Below, piece after piece: positions 8,456-15,760 of a DNA stretch of 45,855 bases. A program made the translations under genes and the position numbers. The notes beneath the pieces were generated by a model that made no database searches, was not told the origin of the DNA, and worked only from the letters and a program-made list of their open reading frames with translations. Each line of letters starts with the position of its first letter. Within the stretch, counting starts at the first letter, position 1. The DNA comes from an uncultured Clostridia bacterium (GTDB lineage: Bacteria > Bacillota > Clostridia > Oscillospirales > Acutalibacteraceae), in NCBI GenBank assembly GCA_944383955.1, contig CALWRP010000032.1:1-45855 (forward strand). The letters run 5' to 3'.

Positions 8456-9037
8456 TCATGTGATGCTTCCAAACCTCTGGAAGGGAAAAAGGATCCATTC
8501 CGCCTTCCCCATGATATACCGCTCGTCCACCATGCCCACATCCCTGCTGCGGCTGTCGTTGGAGACGGCCCGGTTGTCGCCGAGGACGAACACGTGGCCC
8601 TCCGGCACGGTGAGCGGGAAGGTATAGTCGCAGGGCTGCGTGGTGATGCCGTTCTCGATGTAGGCGCTCTCGTCGAGCGGCTCCCCGTCCACGAAAACGA
8701 CGCCGTTCTCCGTATCGATATCCACCGTCTGCCCCTCGGTGGCGATGACGCGCTTGATGATCGGCTGATCCAGCCCCTGGGTGCGCGTGATGACGACCAC
8801 GTCTCCCGCCTGGGGCTCGTGCAGCAGCATCGAGATGAGCACGCGGTCGCCGGATTCGAGCGTGGGCAGCATGGACGGCCCGCTCACGTTGACCACGCGG
8901 AAAAAGAAGGTGAAGGCGACGACAAGGATGATGATGGCGGAAATCAGCGCCTCCATCCATTCATAGCAATTCCGGACGACCGGGCCGGCGCCCGGCTCCC
9001 TTTTGCGGTAGTGCCGCCCAACGGTACGTCCCAGCAA
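8456..9037 (-). CDS. lepB: Signal peptidase I (second of a tandem pair)
   Basis: Membrane-bound serine/lysine protease that removes signal peptides on the outer face of the membrane. It has 193 residues with one N-terminal membrane segment (about 29-50). Catalytic Ser55 lies in SGPSMLPTL and general-base Lys95 in IIKRVIATEG; box E GDNRAVSNDSR is present. The start is taken as TTG at 9035-9037, which gives a basic cytoplasmic leader; an internal ATG at residue 28 would remove part of it. The two copies share blocks such as IKRVIATEGQTVD and VDGEPLDESAY, so they are paralogues from a duplication. Confidence 0.92.
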   Translation of the reverse strand: MLGRTVGRHYRKREPGAGPVVRNCYEWMEALISAIIILVVAFTFFFRVVNVSGPSMLPTLESGDRVLISMLLHEPQAGDVVVITRTQGLDQPIIKRVIATEGQTVDIDTENGVVFVDGEPLDESAYIENGITTQPCDYTFPLTVPEGHVFVLGDNRAVSNDSRSRDVGMVDERYIMGKAEWILFPFQRFGSIT

Positions 9038-9064
9038 GCCTTGTCCCCCCTGTTTCTGCCAGTC

Positions 9065-9595
9065 TCAGCCGCCGAAGGCGAGCTGCACCTTTCCCACAAC
9101 ATAGCGCGCGTCCACCATGCCCAGATCGGCGGAGCGGCTGTCCGTGGAGGCTCCGCGGTTATCGCCGAGCACGAAAACGCAGCCCTCGGGCACGGTCTGC
9201 GGGAACTCGAGATCGTAGGCATACGTCTCCACCCCGGCAAGATAGGCGCTCTCGTCGAGCGGCTCCCCGTCCACCAGGACGGTCCCGAAGGCGTCGAAGT
9301 CGACCGTCTGCCCCTCGGTGGCAATCACGCGCTTGATGACGAACTCGTCGAGCGGCGTGTGGGTGGCGTCGATCACCACCACGTCCCCGGCGGCGGGCCG
9401 GTAGCCGAGCGTCTGCACAATCACGCGCGTGCCCTCGGTGTAGTTCGGCAGCATCGAGTCGCCGCGAACCTCGTTGACGCGAATCACAAAGGTGAACAGA
9501 ACCATGGCGATGATGATGGCGGTTCCGAGCGCCTCCAGCCACTCATAGACGGCCTGCACGGCTCCGCCGCGCTCCGCCTGCGTTTGATTTGACAT
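9065..9595 (-). CDS. lepB: Signal peptidase I (first of a tandem pair)
   Basis: A 176-residue type I signal peptidase. It has one membrane helix at about 22-42, catalytic Ser47 (RGDSMLPN) and Lys88 (VIKRVIATEG), and the GDNRGASTDSR box. The start at 9595 is chosen for SD GGGAGG 8-9 bases upstream; longer in-frame sequence runs into the rplS terminator and is unlikely to be coding. It begins 27 bp after that terminator, so its expression probably depends on readthrough from rplS. Its exported substrates may differ from those of the neighbouring copy, which cannot be judged here. Confidence 0.93.
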   Translation of the reverse strand: MSNQTQAERGGAVQAVYEWLEALGTAIIIAMVLFTFVIRVNEVRGDSMLPNYTEGTRVIVQTLGYRPAAGDVVVIDATHTPLDEFVIKRVIATEGQTVDFDAFGTVLVDGEPLDESAYLAGVETYAYDLEFPQTVPEGCVFVLGDNRGASTDSRSADLGMVDARYVVGKVQLAFGG

Positions 9596-9621
9596 GACCG
9601 CAACCTCCCGTTGCACAGGAT

Positions 9622-9652
9622 AAAAGAAAAAAAGGGACATCTCCATGTCCCT
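9622..9652 (-). terminator. Rho-independent terminator after rplS
   Basis: On the minus strand an 8-bp stem agggacat/atgtccct with a 4-nt loop is followed by a T-rich run (TTTTTTTCTTTT). It stands between rplS and the lepB-rbgA-rnhB genes and is likely leaky, giving more rplS than downstream mRNA. Confidence 0.85.
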
Positions 9653-9666
9653 TTCTCCCTGCATTC

Positions 9667-10011
9667 TTATTTGATCTGCTCTTTGACCTTGGCGGCCTTG
9701 CCGACTCTGTCGCGGAGGAAGTACAGCTTCGCTCTGCGCACACGGCCCTTGCGGACGATGGAGACGGCCTTGACGTTGGGGGAATGGATGGGGAAAACCC
9801 TCTCCACACCGACGCCGTAGGACACGCGGCGAACGGTGAAGGTCTCGGAGATGCCGCTGCCCTTGCGGGCGATGACGGTACCCTCAAACACCTGGATTCT
9901 CTCGCGCTCGCCCTCGCGGATGTTCACATCGATGCGAACGGTGTCGCCGATGTCGAACTGCGGAATTTCCTTCTTGGCGGAATCCTGAGCAATCATTTTC
10001 AATGCGTCCAT
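9667..10011 (-). CDS. rplS: 50S ribosomal protein L19
   Basis: A 114-residue large-subunit protein at the 30S-50S interface. The signature is clear: [46 protein letters not shown], and the basic C-terminus [11 protein letters not shown]. The ATG at 10011 has a perfect SD AGGAGG; the open frame extends further but only into the leader. It has its own promoter (10150-10178), a structured 5' leader of about 130 nt and a terminator (9622-9652), so it can be expressed separately from the downstream genes. Confidence 0.98.
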   Translation of the reverse strand: MDALKMIAQDSAKKEIPQFDIGDTVRIDVNIREGERERIQVFEGTVIARKGSGISETFTVRRVSYGVGVERVFPIHSPNVKAVSIVRKGRVRRAKLYFLRDRVGKAAKVKEQIK

Positions 10012-10143
10012 TTCTCTATTCCTCCTAAAAAAATCAGGCATTCGTGCGCGTGTCGCTGCACCGCAGAGGAATACCCGCTTTAACACAGCGGTGAAAGTTT
10101 GCCGCCATGTTAACCCCCACCGGAGTGGCGGTGTCTGAAATGC
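10012..10143 (-). ncRNA. Structured rplS leader, candidate L19 autoregulatory leader
   Basis: Between the inferred transcription start (near 10143) and the rplS ATG the RNA can form CACCG/CGGTG, CCGCCA/TGGCGG and CACCGC/GCGGTG pairings. A run of seven T lies directly before the SD (10027-10033). Firmicutes carry a known L19 leader in this position; I infer the same class from position and structure, not from a model match. Confidence 0.45.
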
Positions 10144-10149
10144 TCATAT

Positions 10150-10193
10150 ATTGTACCACACGGAGCCCGTGAATGCAAGTGGCAATTTGCCAC
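10150..10193 (-). promoter_or_regulatory. rplS promoter with adjacent palindrome
   Basis: Minus-strand TTGCAT (10173-10178), 17-bp spacer, TACAAT (10150-10155). Directly behind the -35 is a 7-bp inverted repeat gtggcaa/ttgccac (10179-10193). It has no T tail in either direction, so it could be an operator or a weak end for the upstream gene. Confidence 0.75.
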
Positions 10194-10204
10194 ACGATTG
10201 CAGA

Positions 10205-10864
10205 TCATTCAAAAACATTTCGCTCCAGATCATACAGATTGACGCGGCGCGCGCGGCAGCAGAAGCGGGCGTCCCGCTGGCTCTCGAGCGCCTCCGTGAG
10301 CAGATAGGGAGAGATGTTCTTTTCGCTTCCGGCGGGCAGCATGAGCTCGAGAAGGAGCGCGTCCCCCTCCACCCGGTGCGAAAGCTCGCCGAGGTAGGGC
10401 TTTAAGTCGAAATGGGCCATGCCGCTCTTCGTGTGCTTCTCCACGGGGATCTCCTCCTGCCCCAGCAGGGCCTCGAGCTGCTCTTCGAGCCGGCGCGCGT
10501 CCCCCTCCTCCGGCTCCAGGAGCAGGCGGTAGGAGGCCCAGGCGATTTTGCCCGGCTTCATCTTCGGCTCGGTGACGTCGAAGACGGGCAGCGTGGCGGG
10601 CAGCGCGCGCTGCAGCCGCTCCTTCACCTCCAGGGCGGTGATCCGCTCCTCCTCAATGCGGATGTCGACGCACTCGCGGTCTCCGGCCATGCCCAGCGGC
10701 AGCGGCAGGGCGAAGACCATGTGCGCCCGCGGGTTGAAGCCCTGCGTATACCACAGCGGGATCCTCGAGCGGTGCAGGGCGCGCGCCATGCAGTGCGTCA
10801 GATCGAGGTGGGAGATATAGCGCGCGGCTCCCGTCTTGCGGAACCAGACTCTAACGGTTTTCAT
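10205..10864 (-). CDS. DUF2344 / TIGR03936 family protein
   Basis: A 219-residue protein of the family almost always encoded next to a TIGR03960 radical SAM protein, sometimes fused to it. The N-terminal signature VRVWFRKTGAARYISHLDL and TQGFNPRAHMVFALPLPLG are visible. Function is not established; an RNA- or tRNA-related role is often guessed from its neighbourhood with rng and ribosomal protein genes. The ATG at 10864 has SD GGGAGGG. The first 14 bases overlap the end of the radical SAM gene, so the two are translationally coupled. Confidence 0.88.
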   Translation of the reverse strand: MKTVRVWFRKTGAARYISHLDLTHCMARALHRSRIPLWYTQGFNPRAHMVFALPLPLGMAGDRECVDIRIEEERITALEVKERLQRALPATLPVFDVTEPKMKPGKIAWASYRLLLEPEEGDARRLEEQLEALLGQEEIPVEKHTKSGMAHFDLKPYLGELSHRVEGDALLLELMLPAGSEKNISPYLLTEALESQRDARFCCRARRVNLYDLERNVFE

Positions 10865-12692
10865 GGCAGATCCCTCCCTGGAAGCAGGCCGCGCCGCAGG
10901 CGGAGCACTTTTCGCGGCAATTCGGCGTCGTGGCAGCCGCATAGGCCTTCTCGCATTCGCGGCGGAAGAAGTCCTTCGTCACGCCGTAGTCGATGTGGTC
11001 CCAGGGCAGGATCTCGTCGAAGCTGCGGCGGCGGTTGGCGTAGAACTCCGGCACAACGCCGCATGCGTCGAACGCCTGCCGCCAGCGGGCCAGCGAGAAA
11101 TAGTCGTTCCAGCCGTCGAATTTGCAGCCGAGCTCGTGCGCCTTGAGCAGCACCGGGCCGAGGCGGCGGTCGCCGCGCGCGAACACGGCCTCCATGAAGC
11201 TGGTGTCGGCGTCGTGGTAATTGCAGGTGATCTTCCGCGTCGTCACCGAGCTGACGAGATGGCGCTGCTTCTCGTGCAGCTGCTCGATGGTGTCCTGCGG
11301 CTCCCACTGGAAGGGGGTGAAGGCCTTCGGCACAAAGCCGGACGCGCTCAGCGTCACGGAGACGCCGCGGCCCTTCTTTTTCTCCGGGTTCGCGTAGAAG
11401 GCGTCCACCACCTTCTGCCCCAGGGCCGCAATCCCGGCCACGTCGTCCATCGTCTCCGTGGGCAGGCCGATCATGAAATAGAGCTTGACGGAGCTCCAGC
11501 CGCCGGAGAAGGCCGTGGCGACGGTCTTCATCAGCTCCTCCTCCGTGACGTTCTTGTTGATGACGTCGCGCAGGCGCTGGGTGCCGGCCTCCGGGGCGAA
11601 GGTCAGGCCGCTGCGGCGCACGGAGCTGATCTTGTCCATCACCTCGGTGGAGAAATTGTCGACGCGCAGGGAGGGCAGCGAGATGCCCGTCTTCTCCCCC
11701 GGCGTCCAGGTGAGCAGCTGATCCAGCAGCGGGTTGAGGCGGGAATAGTCGCTCGTGCTCAGCGAGGAGAGCGAAATCTCGTCGTAGCCCGTCGTCTCGC
11801 ACAGCGAGCGGCACTGCCTGTCAATCACGTCCACCGATTTCTCCCGCAGCGGGCGGTAGAGGAAGCCAGCCTGGCAGAAGCGGCAGCCGCGGATGCAGCC
11901 GCGGAAAACCTCCGCCACCGCGCGGTCGTGGACGATCTCGAGGTAGGGCACGACGAAGCTCTCCGGGAAGAAGGAGCGGTCCATGTCGAGCATCAGGCGC
12001 TTCGTCACCTTCTCCGGCGCGCCGTCCCGCGGGCGGATGGAGGCGATGGTGCCGTCCCCGCCGTAGGTCACCTCATAGAGGGAGGGCACATACACGCCGG
12101 GGATGCGCGCGGCCTCCCGCAAAAACGCCTCGCGCGAGGAGCCCTTTTTCTTGTGCGCGCGGTAGAGCTCCACCAGCTCGCAGTCGACCTCCTCGCCCTC
12201 GCCGATGAAGAACAGATCCACAAAGTCGGCCAGCGGCTCGGGGTTGCAGGCGCAGGGCCCGCCCGCCACCACCAGCTGCGAGAGGCCGCGGCGCTCGGAC
12301 TGCAAAAGCGGAATCCCCGCCAGCTCGAGCATGTTGAGCACGTTCGAGTAGCTCAGCTCATACTGGAGCGTGAAGCCGACGATGTCGAACTCCGAGAGCG
12401 GGTCGCCGCTCTCGAGCGCGTAGAGCGGAATCCCGCGCTCGCGCATGAGGGCCTCCATATCCGTCCACGGGGCGAACACGCGCTCGCACCACACGCCCTC
12501 CATCCGGTTGAGCAGGCTGTAGAGAATCTTCATGCCGAGATGGGACATGCCCACCTCGTAGATATCGGGAAAGCAGAAGGCGAAGCGCACGTCGACGCCG
12601 TCCTTGTCCTTGACGACGCTGTTGAGCTCCCCTCCCACATACCGTCCTGGCTTTTGCACCTTCAGCAGGATTTTTTCAAGACCGGGAACCAT
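10851..12692 (-). CDS. TIGR03960 family B12-binding-like radical SAM protein
   Basis: A 613-residue radical SAM enzyme of unknown reaction. The N-terminal 200 residues resemble a B12-binding-like Rossmann domain (FPDIYEVGMSHLGMKIL). The 4Fe-4S cluster cysteines are Cys266, Cys270 and Cys273 in RGCIRGCRFC. The C-terminus holds a further Cys cluster (NCREKCSACGAAC), probably a second metal site. SD AGGAGA precedes the ATG at 12692. It is paired with the DUF2344 gene as usual, and its own promoter sits at 12825-12853 after a GC-rich leader of about 125 nt. Confidence 0.92.
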   Translation of the reverse strand: MVPGLEKILLKVQKPGRYVGGELNSVVKDKDGVDVRFAFCFPDIYEVGMSHLGMKILYSLLNRMEGVWCERVFAPWTDMEALMRERGIPLYALESGDPLSEFDIVGFTLQYELSYSNVLNMLELAGIPLLQSERRGLSQLVVAGGPCACNPEPLADFVDLFFIGEGEEVDCELVELYRAHKKKGSSREAFLREAARIPGVYVPSLYEVTYGGDGTIASIRPRDGAPEKVTKRLMLDMDRSFFPESFVVPYLEIVHDRAVAEVFRGCIRGCRFCQAGFLYRPLREKSVDVIDRQCRSLCETTGYDEISLSSLSTSDYSRLNPLLDQLLTWTPGEKTGISLPSLRVDNFSTEVMDKISSVRRSGLTFAPEAGTQRLRDVINKNVTEEELMKTVATAFSGGWSSVKLYFMIGLPTETMDDVAGIAALGQKVVDAFYANPEKKKGRGVSVTLSASGFVPKAFTPFQWEPQDTIEQLHEKQRHLVSSVTTRKITCNYHDADTSFMEAVFARGDRRLGPVLLKAHELGCKFDGWNDYFSLARWRQAFDACGVVPEFYANRRRSFDEILPWDHIDYGVTKDFFRRECEKAYAAATTPNCREKCSACGAACFQGGICHENR

Positions 12693-12909
12693 GCCATTTC
12701 TCCTATTCTCCCGCAGGCCCTCCCCGCCGCCGGACGGCGCGGCTCGGCCCTGCTTACTGCGCGGCCTGCGCCGCGTTTGCCCCGCCGTCCCCCGGTTCCC
12801 CGGTGCGGCGGCAGAATTCTATTTATTATATCTCATTTTGCGCGTCATTGCAATGGATTTCCGCCTGCGCGGGCGGTTTTCCCGTTCCCGCCCGCCCCTT
12901 TGCCCCTTT
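12693..12909 (-). promoter_or_regulatory. Promoter and GC-rich leader of the radical SAM/DUF2344 operon
   Basis: Minus-strand TTGCAA (12848-12853), 17-bp spacer, TATAAT (12825-12830) form a near-consensus promoter. The leader (about 12693-12818) is very GC-rich and can form several hairpins, including GCAGGGCC/GGCCTGC. A 6-bp hairpin at 12861-12876 behind the promoter may mark the end of the upstream gene but has no T tail in that direction. No gene was found in this spacer. Confidence 0.7.
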
Positions 12910-13248
12910 TCACCGCGGCTGCCCGCGCCCGTTCTCCTCCCCGTCTCCGGGAGCGCCGCGCGCTTCGCCGTCCGCCGGCCGCTCCCCGCACAGGCTCTCT
13001 TCGAGGCGGCGGCACTCCTCCTCAAGGGCGCGGATGCGCGAGAGCTCCCGCGGAAAGAGCGGCTCCGCTTCCCGGCGGAACCGCTCCCAGCAGGCCCTGC
13101 CGATCGCCTCATACTGCGCCCGCAGCTCCCGCCTGGCCTGCAGCAGCCGCGCGCCTGCCCCGGCCTGCCTGCCGAGCCTGCCCAGCTGCCGCGCGGCCTC
13201 CTGTCCGGCCTCGGCCGCGGCCCTCTGCAATTCACTGAAAAGCTCCAT
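12910..13248 (-). CDS. Small coiled-coil protein of unknown function
   Basis: A 112-residue basic, Ala/Arg/Glu-rich protein. It begins MELFSELQRAAAEAG and has heptad-like helices to about residue 85 (ARRELRAQYEAIGRACWE, IRALEEECRRLEESL), then a polar disordered tail. The pattern resembles the N-terminal half of small Clostridial proteins of the form MxLFxKLGxK..., which often end in a zinc ribbon; here there is no CxxC pair. SD GGAGGAAT lies well before the ATG at 13248. It starts 14 bp after the spoIVFB-like stop, so it is probably in that operon. Function unknown; reality of the gene is supported by SD and spacing. Confidence 0.6.
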   Translation of the reverse strand: MELFSELQRAAAEAGQEAARQLGRLGRQAGAGARLLQARRELRAQYEAIGRACWERFRREAEPLFPRELSRIRALEEECRRLEESLCGERPADGEARGAPGDGEENGRGQPR

Positions 13249-13262
13249 CGCGGCATTCCTCC

Positions 13263-13856
13263 TCAGAAAAAGCGCCCGCGCTTGCACAGCAGGCCAATCA
13301 GATACAGCGTGACGAGCAGCAGCGAAACGTTCTGCCGCGAGCGGAAGAGCACGAGGAACGAGAGGGCGGCAAGCGGCAGCAAAACGGCAAAGGAGACGAG
13401 CTGCGCCGCGCGCCCCGCGCGCTCCACCCCCAGAACGGGGCAGAGCAGGGAAAACAAAAGCTGCCCGCCGTCGAGCGACTCCGCGGGCAGCAAATTCATT
13501 CCGGCCAGCAAAAGGTTCCCCTGGGCAAAGGCGGACGCCCCCTGCCCGGCCAGCGCGCACACCAGCCACACAAGGAGGTTCCCCAGCGGCCCGGACAAGG
13601 AGACGAGGGCGTCCGCCAGGTAGCCCGCGCGCCCTCCCTCCCCGCGCGCCAGCTCGACGCCGAAGGCGGTGAAGCGGAAGGCCGTCACCGGCGCGCCGAG
13701 CAGCGCCATCGCCAGCAGGTGGCCAGCCTCGTGGCAGGCGGCGGCAGCCAGCCCCGCCAGCACGGTGCCGCGCGCGTCGCAGAAGAGCGCGAAGGCCACC
13801 AGGGCCGTGAAGGGGAAGGTGATCGTCACGCGGCGGCCGCAGAGCGAAAAGCTCAC
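13263..13856 (-). CDS. spoIVFB: SpoIVFB-like site-2 protease (peptidase family M50)
   Basis: A polytopic zinc metalloprotease of 197 residues. Zinc ligands are His42 and His46 of HEAGH and Asp129 in NLLPAESLDGG. In Bacillus, SpoIVFB cleaves pro-sigma-K in the outer forespore membrane. The assignment rests on the motif layout and on location next to the TIGR03960-DUF2344 genes, where Clostridial spoIVFB is commonly found. The start is GTG at 13854-13856, overlapping the upstream gene's stop as GTGA, implying coupled translation. Longer upstream sequence in the frame is Gly/Arg-rich shadow. Another M50 role cannot be excluded. Confidence 0.8.
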   Translation of the reverse strand: MSFSLCGRRVTITFPFTALVAFALFCDARGTVLAGLAAAACHEAGHLLAMALLGAPVTAFRFTAFGVELARGEGGRAGYLADALVSLSGPLGNLLVWLVCALAGQGASAFAQGNLLLAGMNLLPAESLDGGQLLFSLLCPVLGVERAGRAAQLVSFAVLLPLAALSFLVLFRSRQNVSLLLVTLYLIGLLCKRGRFF

Positions 13857-14209
13857 GGGGCGGCGGAGGCGCTCTCCGCCTGCGGGGCCTCCCCCTCCGG
13901 GACGAGCTCCAGAATCCGCGTCTCCACCTCGTCCCAGTCCTCCTGCGCGACGATGCTGCTGTTCAGGTGCTCCCAATACCAGGCCTGCGCCGCGGAGAAC
14001 CACTCCCCGCCCACGAGGCGCAGCACCAGGGCCGCCAGCAAAACGGCGGAGCAGCCGATCACCTGCACCGCCAGCAGCAGGTGGCCGCCGCGCTGGCGAG
14101 CCCCCTCTCCGCCCGCCGGTCTCGTCCGCCGCCGTCCGGCCGGCCTTCTGCGCATTTCCCTGTACCGTTCATCCCACTCCGTCTCCGGAAGCTCGCTTGG
14201 CTCGTACAC
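13853..14209 (-). CDS. Small single-pass membrane protein, reduced SpoIVFA-like
   Basis: About 118 residues: a polar, Arg-rich N-terminus, one membrane helix (VQVIGCSAVLLAALVLRLV), and a short extracytoplasmic tail of about 50 residues rich in Glu. In Bacillus the gene directly before spoIVFB is spoIVFA, whose product holds SpoIVFB inactive; it has a similar membrane topology but carries a C-terminal M23/LytM-like domain, absent here. I infer an equivalent partner role from position and topology only. I prefer the GTG at 14207-14209 because SD GGAGGGAGGG lies about 8 bases before it; an ATG at 14242 is possible but has no SD. Confidence 0.65.
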   Translation of the reverse strand: MYEPSELPETEWDERYREMRRRPAGRRRTRPAGGEGARQRGGHLLLAVQVIGCSAVLLAALVLRLVGGEWFSAAQAWYWEHLNSSIVAQEDWDEVETRILELVPEGEAPQAESASAAP

Positions 14210-14302
14210 CGTCAAAGCCCTCCCTCCTTCGCTTTCTCCCATCTATATGAGGGCGGCCGGCGGATTAGTCCCCCGCGGCGATGAAAGCGCCCGCGCGGGC
14301 GC

Positions 14303-14339
14303 AAAAAGGCGGCAGCGCCCTCAAACAGACGCTGCCGCC
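14303..14339 (-). terminator. Terminator after nfnL
   Basis: Minus strand: perfect 10-bp stem ggcggcagcg/cgctgccgcc with a 12-nt loop followed by TTTTT. A second palindrome gcgcccgcgcgggcgc follows at about 14287-14302. Confidence 0.88.
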
Positions 14340-14353
14340 GGCGCTCCCTGCAA

Positions 14354-15745
14354 TCAGGATTTCGAGCGGATGTATTCGTCGATGGACTTGGCCGCGCGCT
14401 TGCCGCCGCCCATCGCGAGGATGACGGTGGCCGCGCCGCTCACCGCGTCGCCCGCGGCGTAGACGCCCGGCACGCTGGTGGCCATGGTCTCCTCGTCGGC
14501 CACGATGCAGCCGCGGCGGTTGACCTCCAGGCCGGCGGTGTTGGCCGGAATCAGCGGGTTCGGGCTGTTGCCGATGGCGATGATGGCGCAGTCGATCGGC
14601 AGCTCGAAGTTCGAGCCCTTCTTCTCGATCGGGCGGCGGCGTCCGGAGGCATCCGGCTCGCCGAGCTCCATCTCCACGCACTCCATCGAGCAGACCTTGC
14701 CGTTCTCGTCGCCGTGGATGGCCACCGGGTTCGTCAGCAGGCGGAACTCGATGCCCTCCTCCTTCGCGTGGTGGATCTCCTCCGCACGCGCGGGCATCTC
14801 GGCCTCGCTGCGGCGGTAAACAATATAGACGTTTTCCGCGCCCAGGCGCTTGGCCGTGCGGGCGGCGTCCATCGCCACGTTGCCGCCGCCGACAATCGCG
14901 GCGTTCTTCGGGCGCAGGATCGGCGTGTCGTACTCGGGGCGGTAGGCCTTCATCAGATTCACGCGGGTGAGGAACTCGTTCGCGGAATAGGTGCCCACCA
15001 GGCCCTCGCCGGGGATGTGCATGAAGTTCGGCAGGCCGGCGCCGCTGCCGATGAAGATGGCCTCGAAGCCGTCGGCGAACAGCTCGTCGAGCGTGAGCAC
15101 CTTGCCGATCACCATGTCGGTGAGGATGGTGACGCCCTTCGCGCGCAGGCCGTCGATCTCCTTCTGCACAATCTCCTTGGGCAGGCGGAACTGCGGGATG
15201 CCGTACATCAGCACGCCGCCGGCCGTGTGCAGCGCCTCGTAGACCGTGACCTCGTAGCCCATGTTCGCCAGATCGCCGGCGCACGTCAGGCTGGCCGGGC
15301 CGGCGCCAATCACAGCCACCCTGTGGCCGTTGCTCTCAGGCTTCTTCGGGGCCTCCTTGCTGTTCTGCATGTGCCAGTCGGCCACAAAGCGCTCCAGGCG
15401 GCCGATGCCCACCGGCTCGCCCTTGATGCCGCGCACGCACTTGCTCTCGCACTGCGTCTCCTGCGGGCAGACGCGGCCGCAGACGGCGGGCAGCGAGGTG
15501 GCGCGCGTCAGCACCTGATAGGCCTCCTCAAACTCGCGCTTGGCCACATGGGCGATAAACTCCGGGATCGGCACGAGCACGGGGCAGCCGCTCACGCAGG
15601 GCTTGTTCTTGCAGTTGAGGCAGCGCTGCGCCTCGCCCACCGCCATTTCCTCGGTGTAGCCCAGGGCGACCTCCTCAAAATTATGGTTGCGCACGTCCGG
15701 CTGCTGCTCCGGCATCGGCGTCTTTGTCATCGTCATATTCGGCAT
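14354..15745 (-). CDS. nfnB: NfnL/NfnB: NADPH-binding large subunit of NADH-dependent ferredoxin:NADP+ oxidoreductase (annotated in relatives as GltA small subunit)
   Basis: A 463-residue flavoprotein of the glutamate-synthase beta-subunit family. Eight N-terminal cysteines (42, 45, 50, 54 and 89, 93, 99, 103) bind two 4Fe-4S clusters. A FAD Rossmann motif (VAVIGAGPAS) and an NADP motif (AAIVGGGNVAMDAA) follow. Because the gene directly upstream encodes the cognate flavin/2Fe-2S subunit and no glutamate synthase large subunit is near, an electron-bifurcating Nfn complex (2 NADPH + NAD+ with ferredoxin, reversible) is the better call than glutamate synthase. SD GGAGGG precedes the ATG; 15 bp separate it from nfnA. 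Promoter and terminator bracket the pair. Confidence 0.85.
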   Translation of the reverse strand: MPNMTMTKTPMPEQQPDVRNHNFEEVALGYTEEMAVGEAQRCLNCKNKPCVSGCPVLVPIPEFIAHVAKREFEEAYQVLTRATSLPAVCGRVCPQETQCESKCVRGIKGEPVGIGRLERFVADWHMQNSKEAPKKPESNGHRVAVIGAGPASLTCAGDLANMGYEVTVYEALHTAGGVLMYGIPQFRLPKEIVQKEIDGLRAKGVTILTDMVIGKVLTLDELFADGFEAIFIGSGAGLPNFMHIPGEGLVGTYSANEFLTRVNLMKAYRPEYDTPILRPKNAAIVGGGNVAMDAARTAKRLGAENVYIVYRRSEAEMPARAEEIHHAKEEGIEFRLLTNPVAIHGDENGKVCSMECVEMELGEPDASGRRRPIEKKGSNFELPIDCAIIAIGNSPNPLIPANTAGLEVNRRGCIVADEETMATSVPGVYAAGDAVSGAATVILAMGGGKRAAKSIDEYIRSKS

Positions 15746-15760
15746 GGCTGTTCCCTCCGC

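Noticed and set aside
14354-15745. Glutamate synthase small subunit as the functional call
   Set aside because: No large subunit gene is near, and the adjacent gene encodes the NfnA-type 2Fe-2S flavoprotein, so NfnB fits better.
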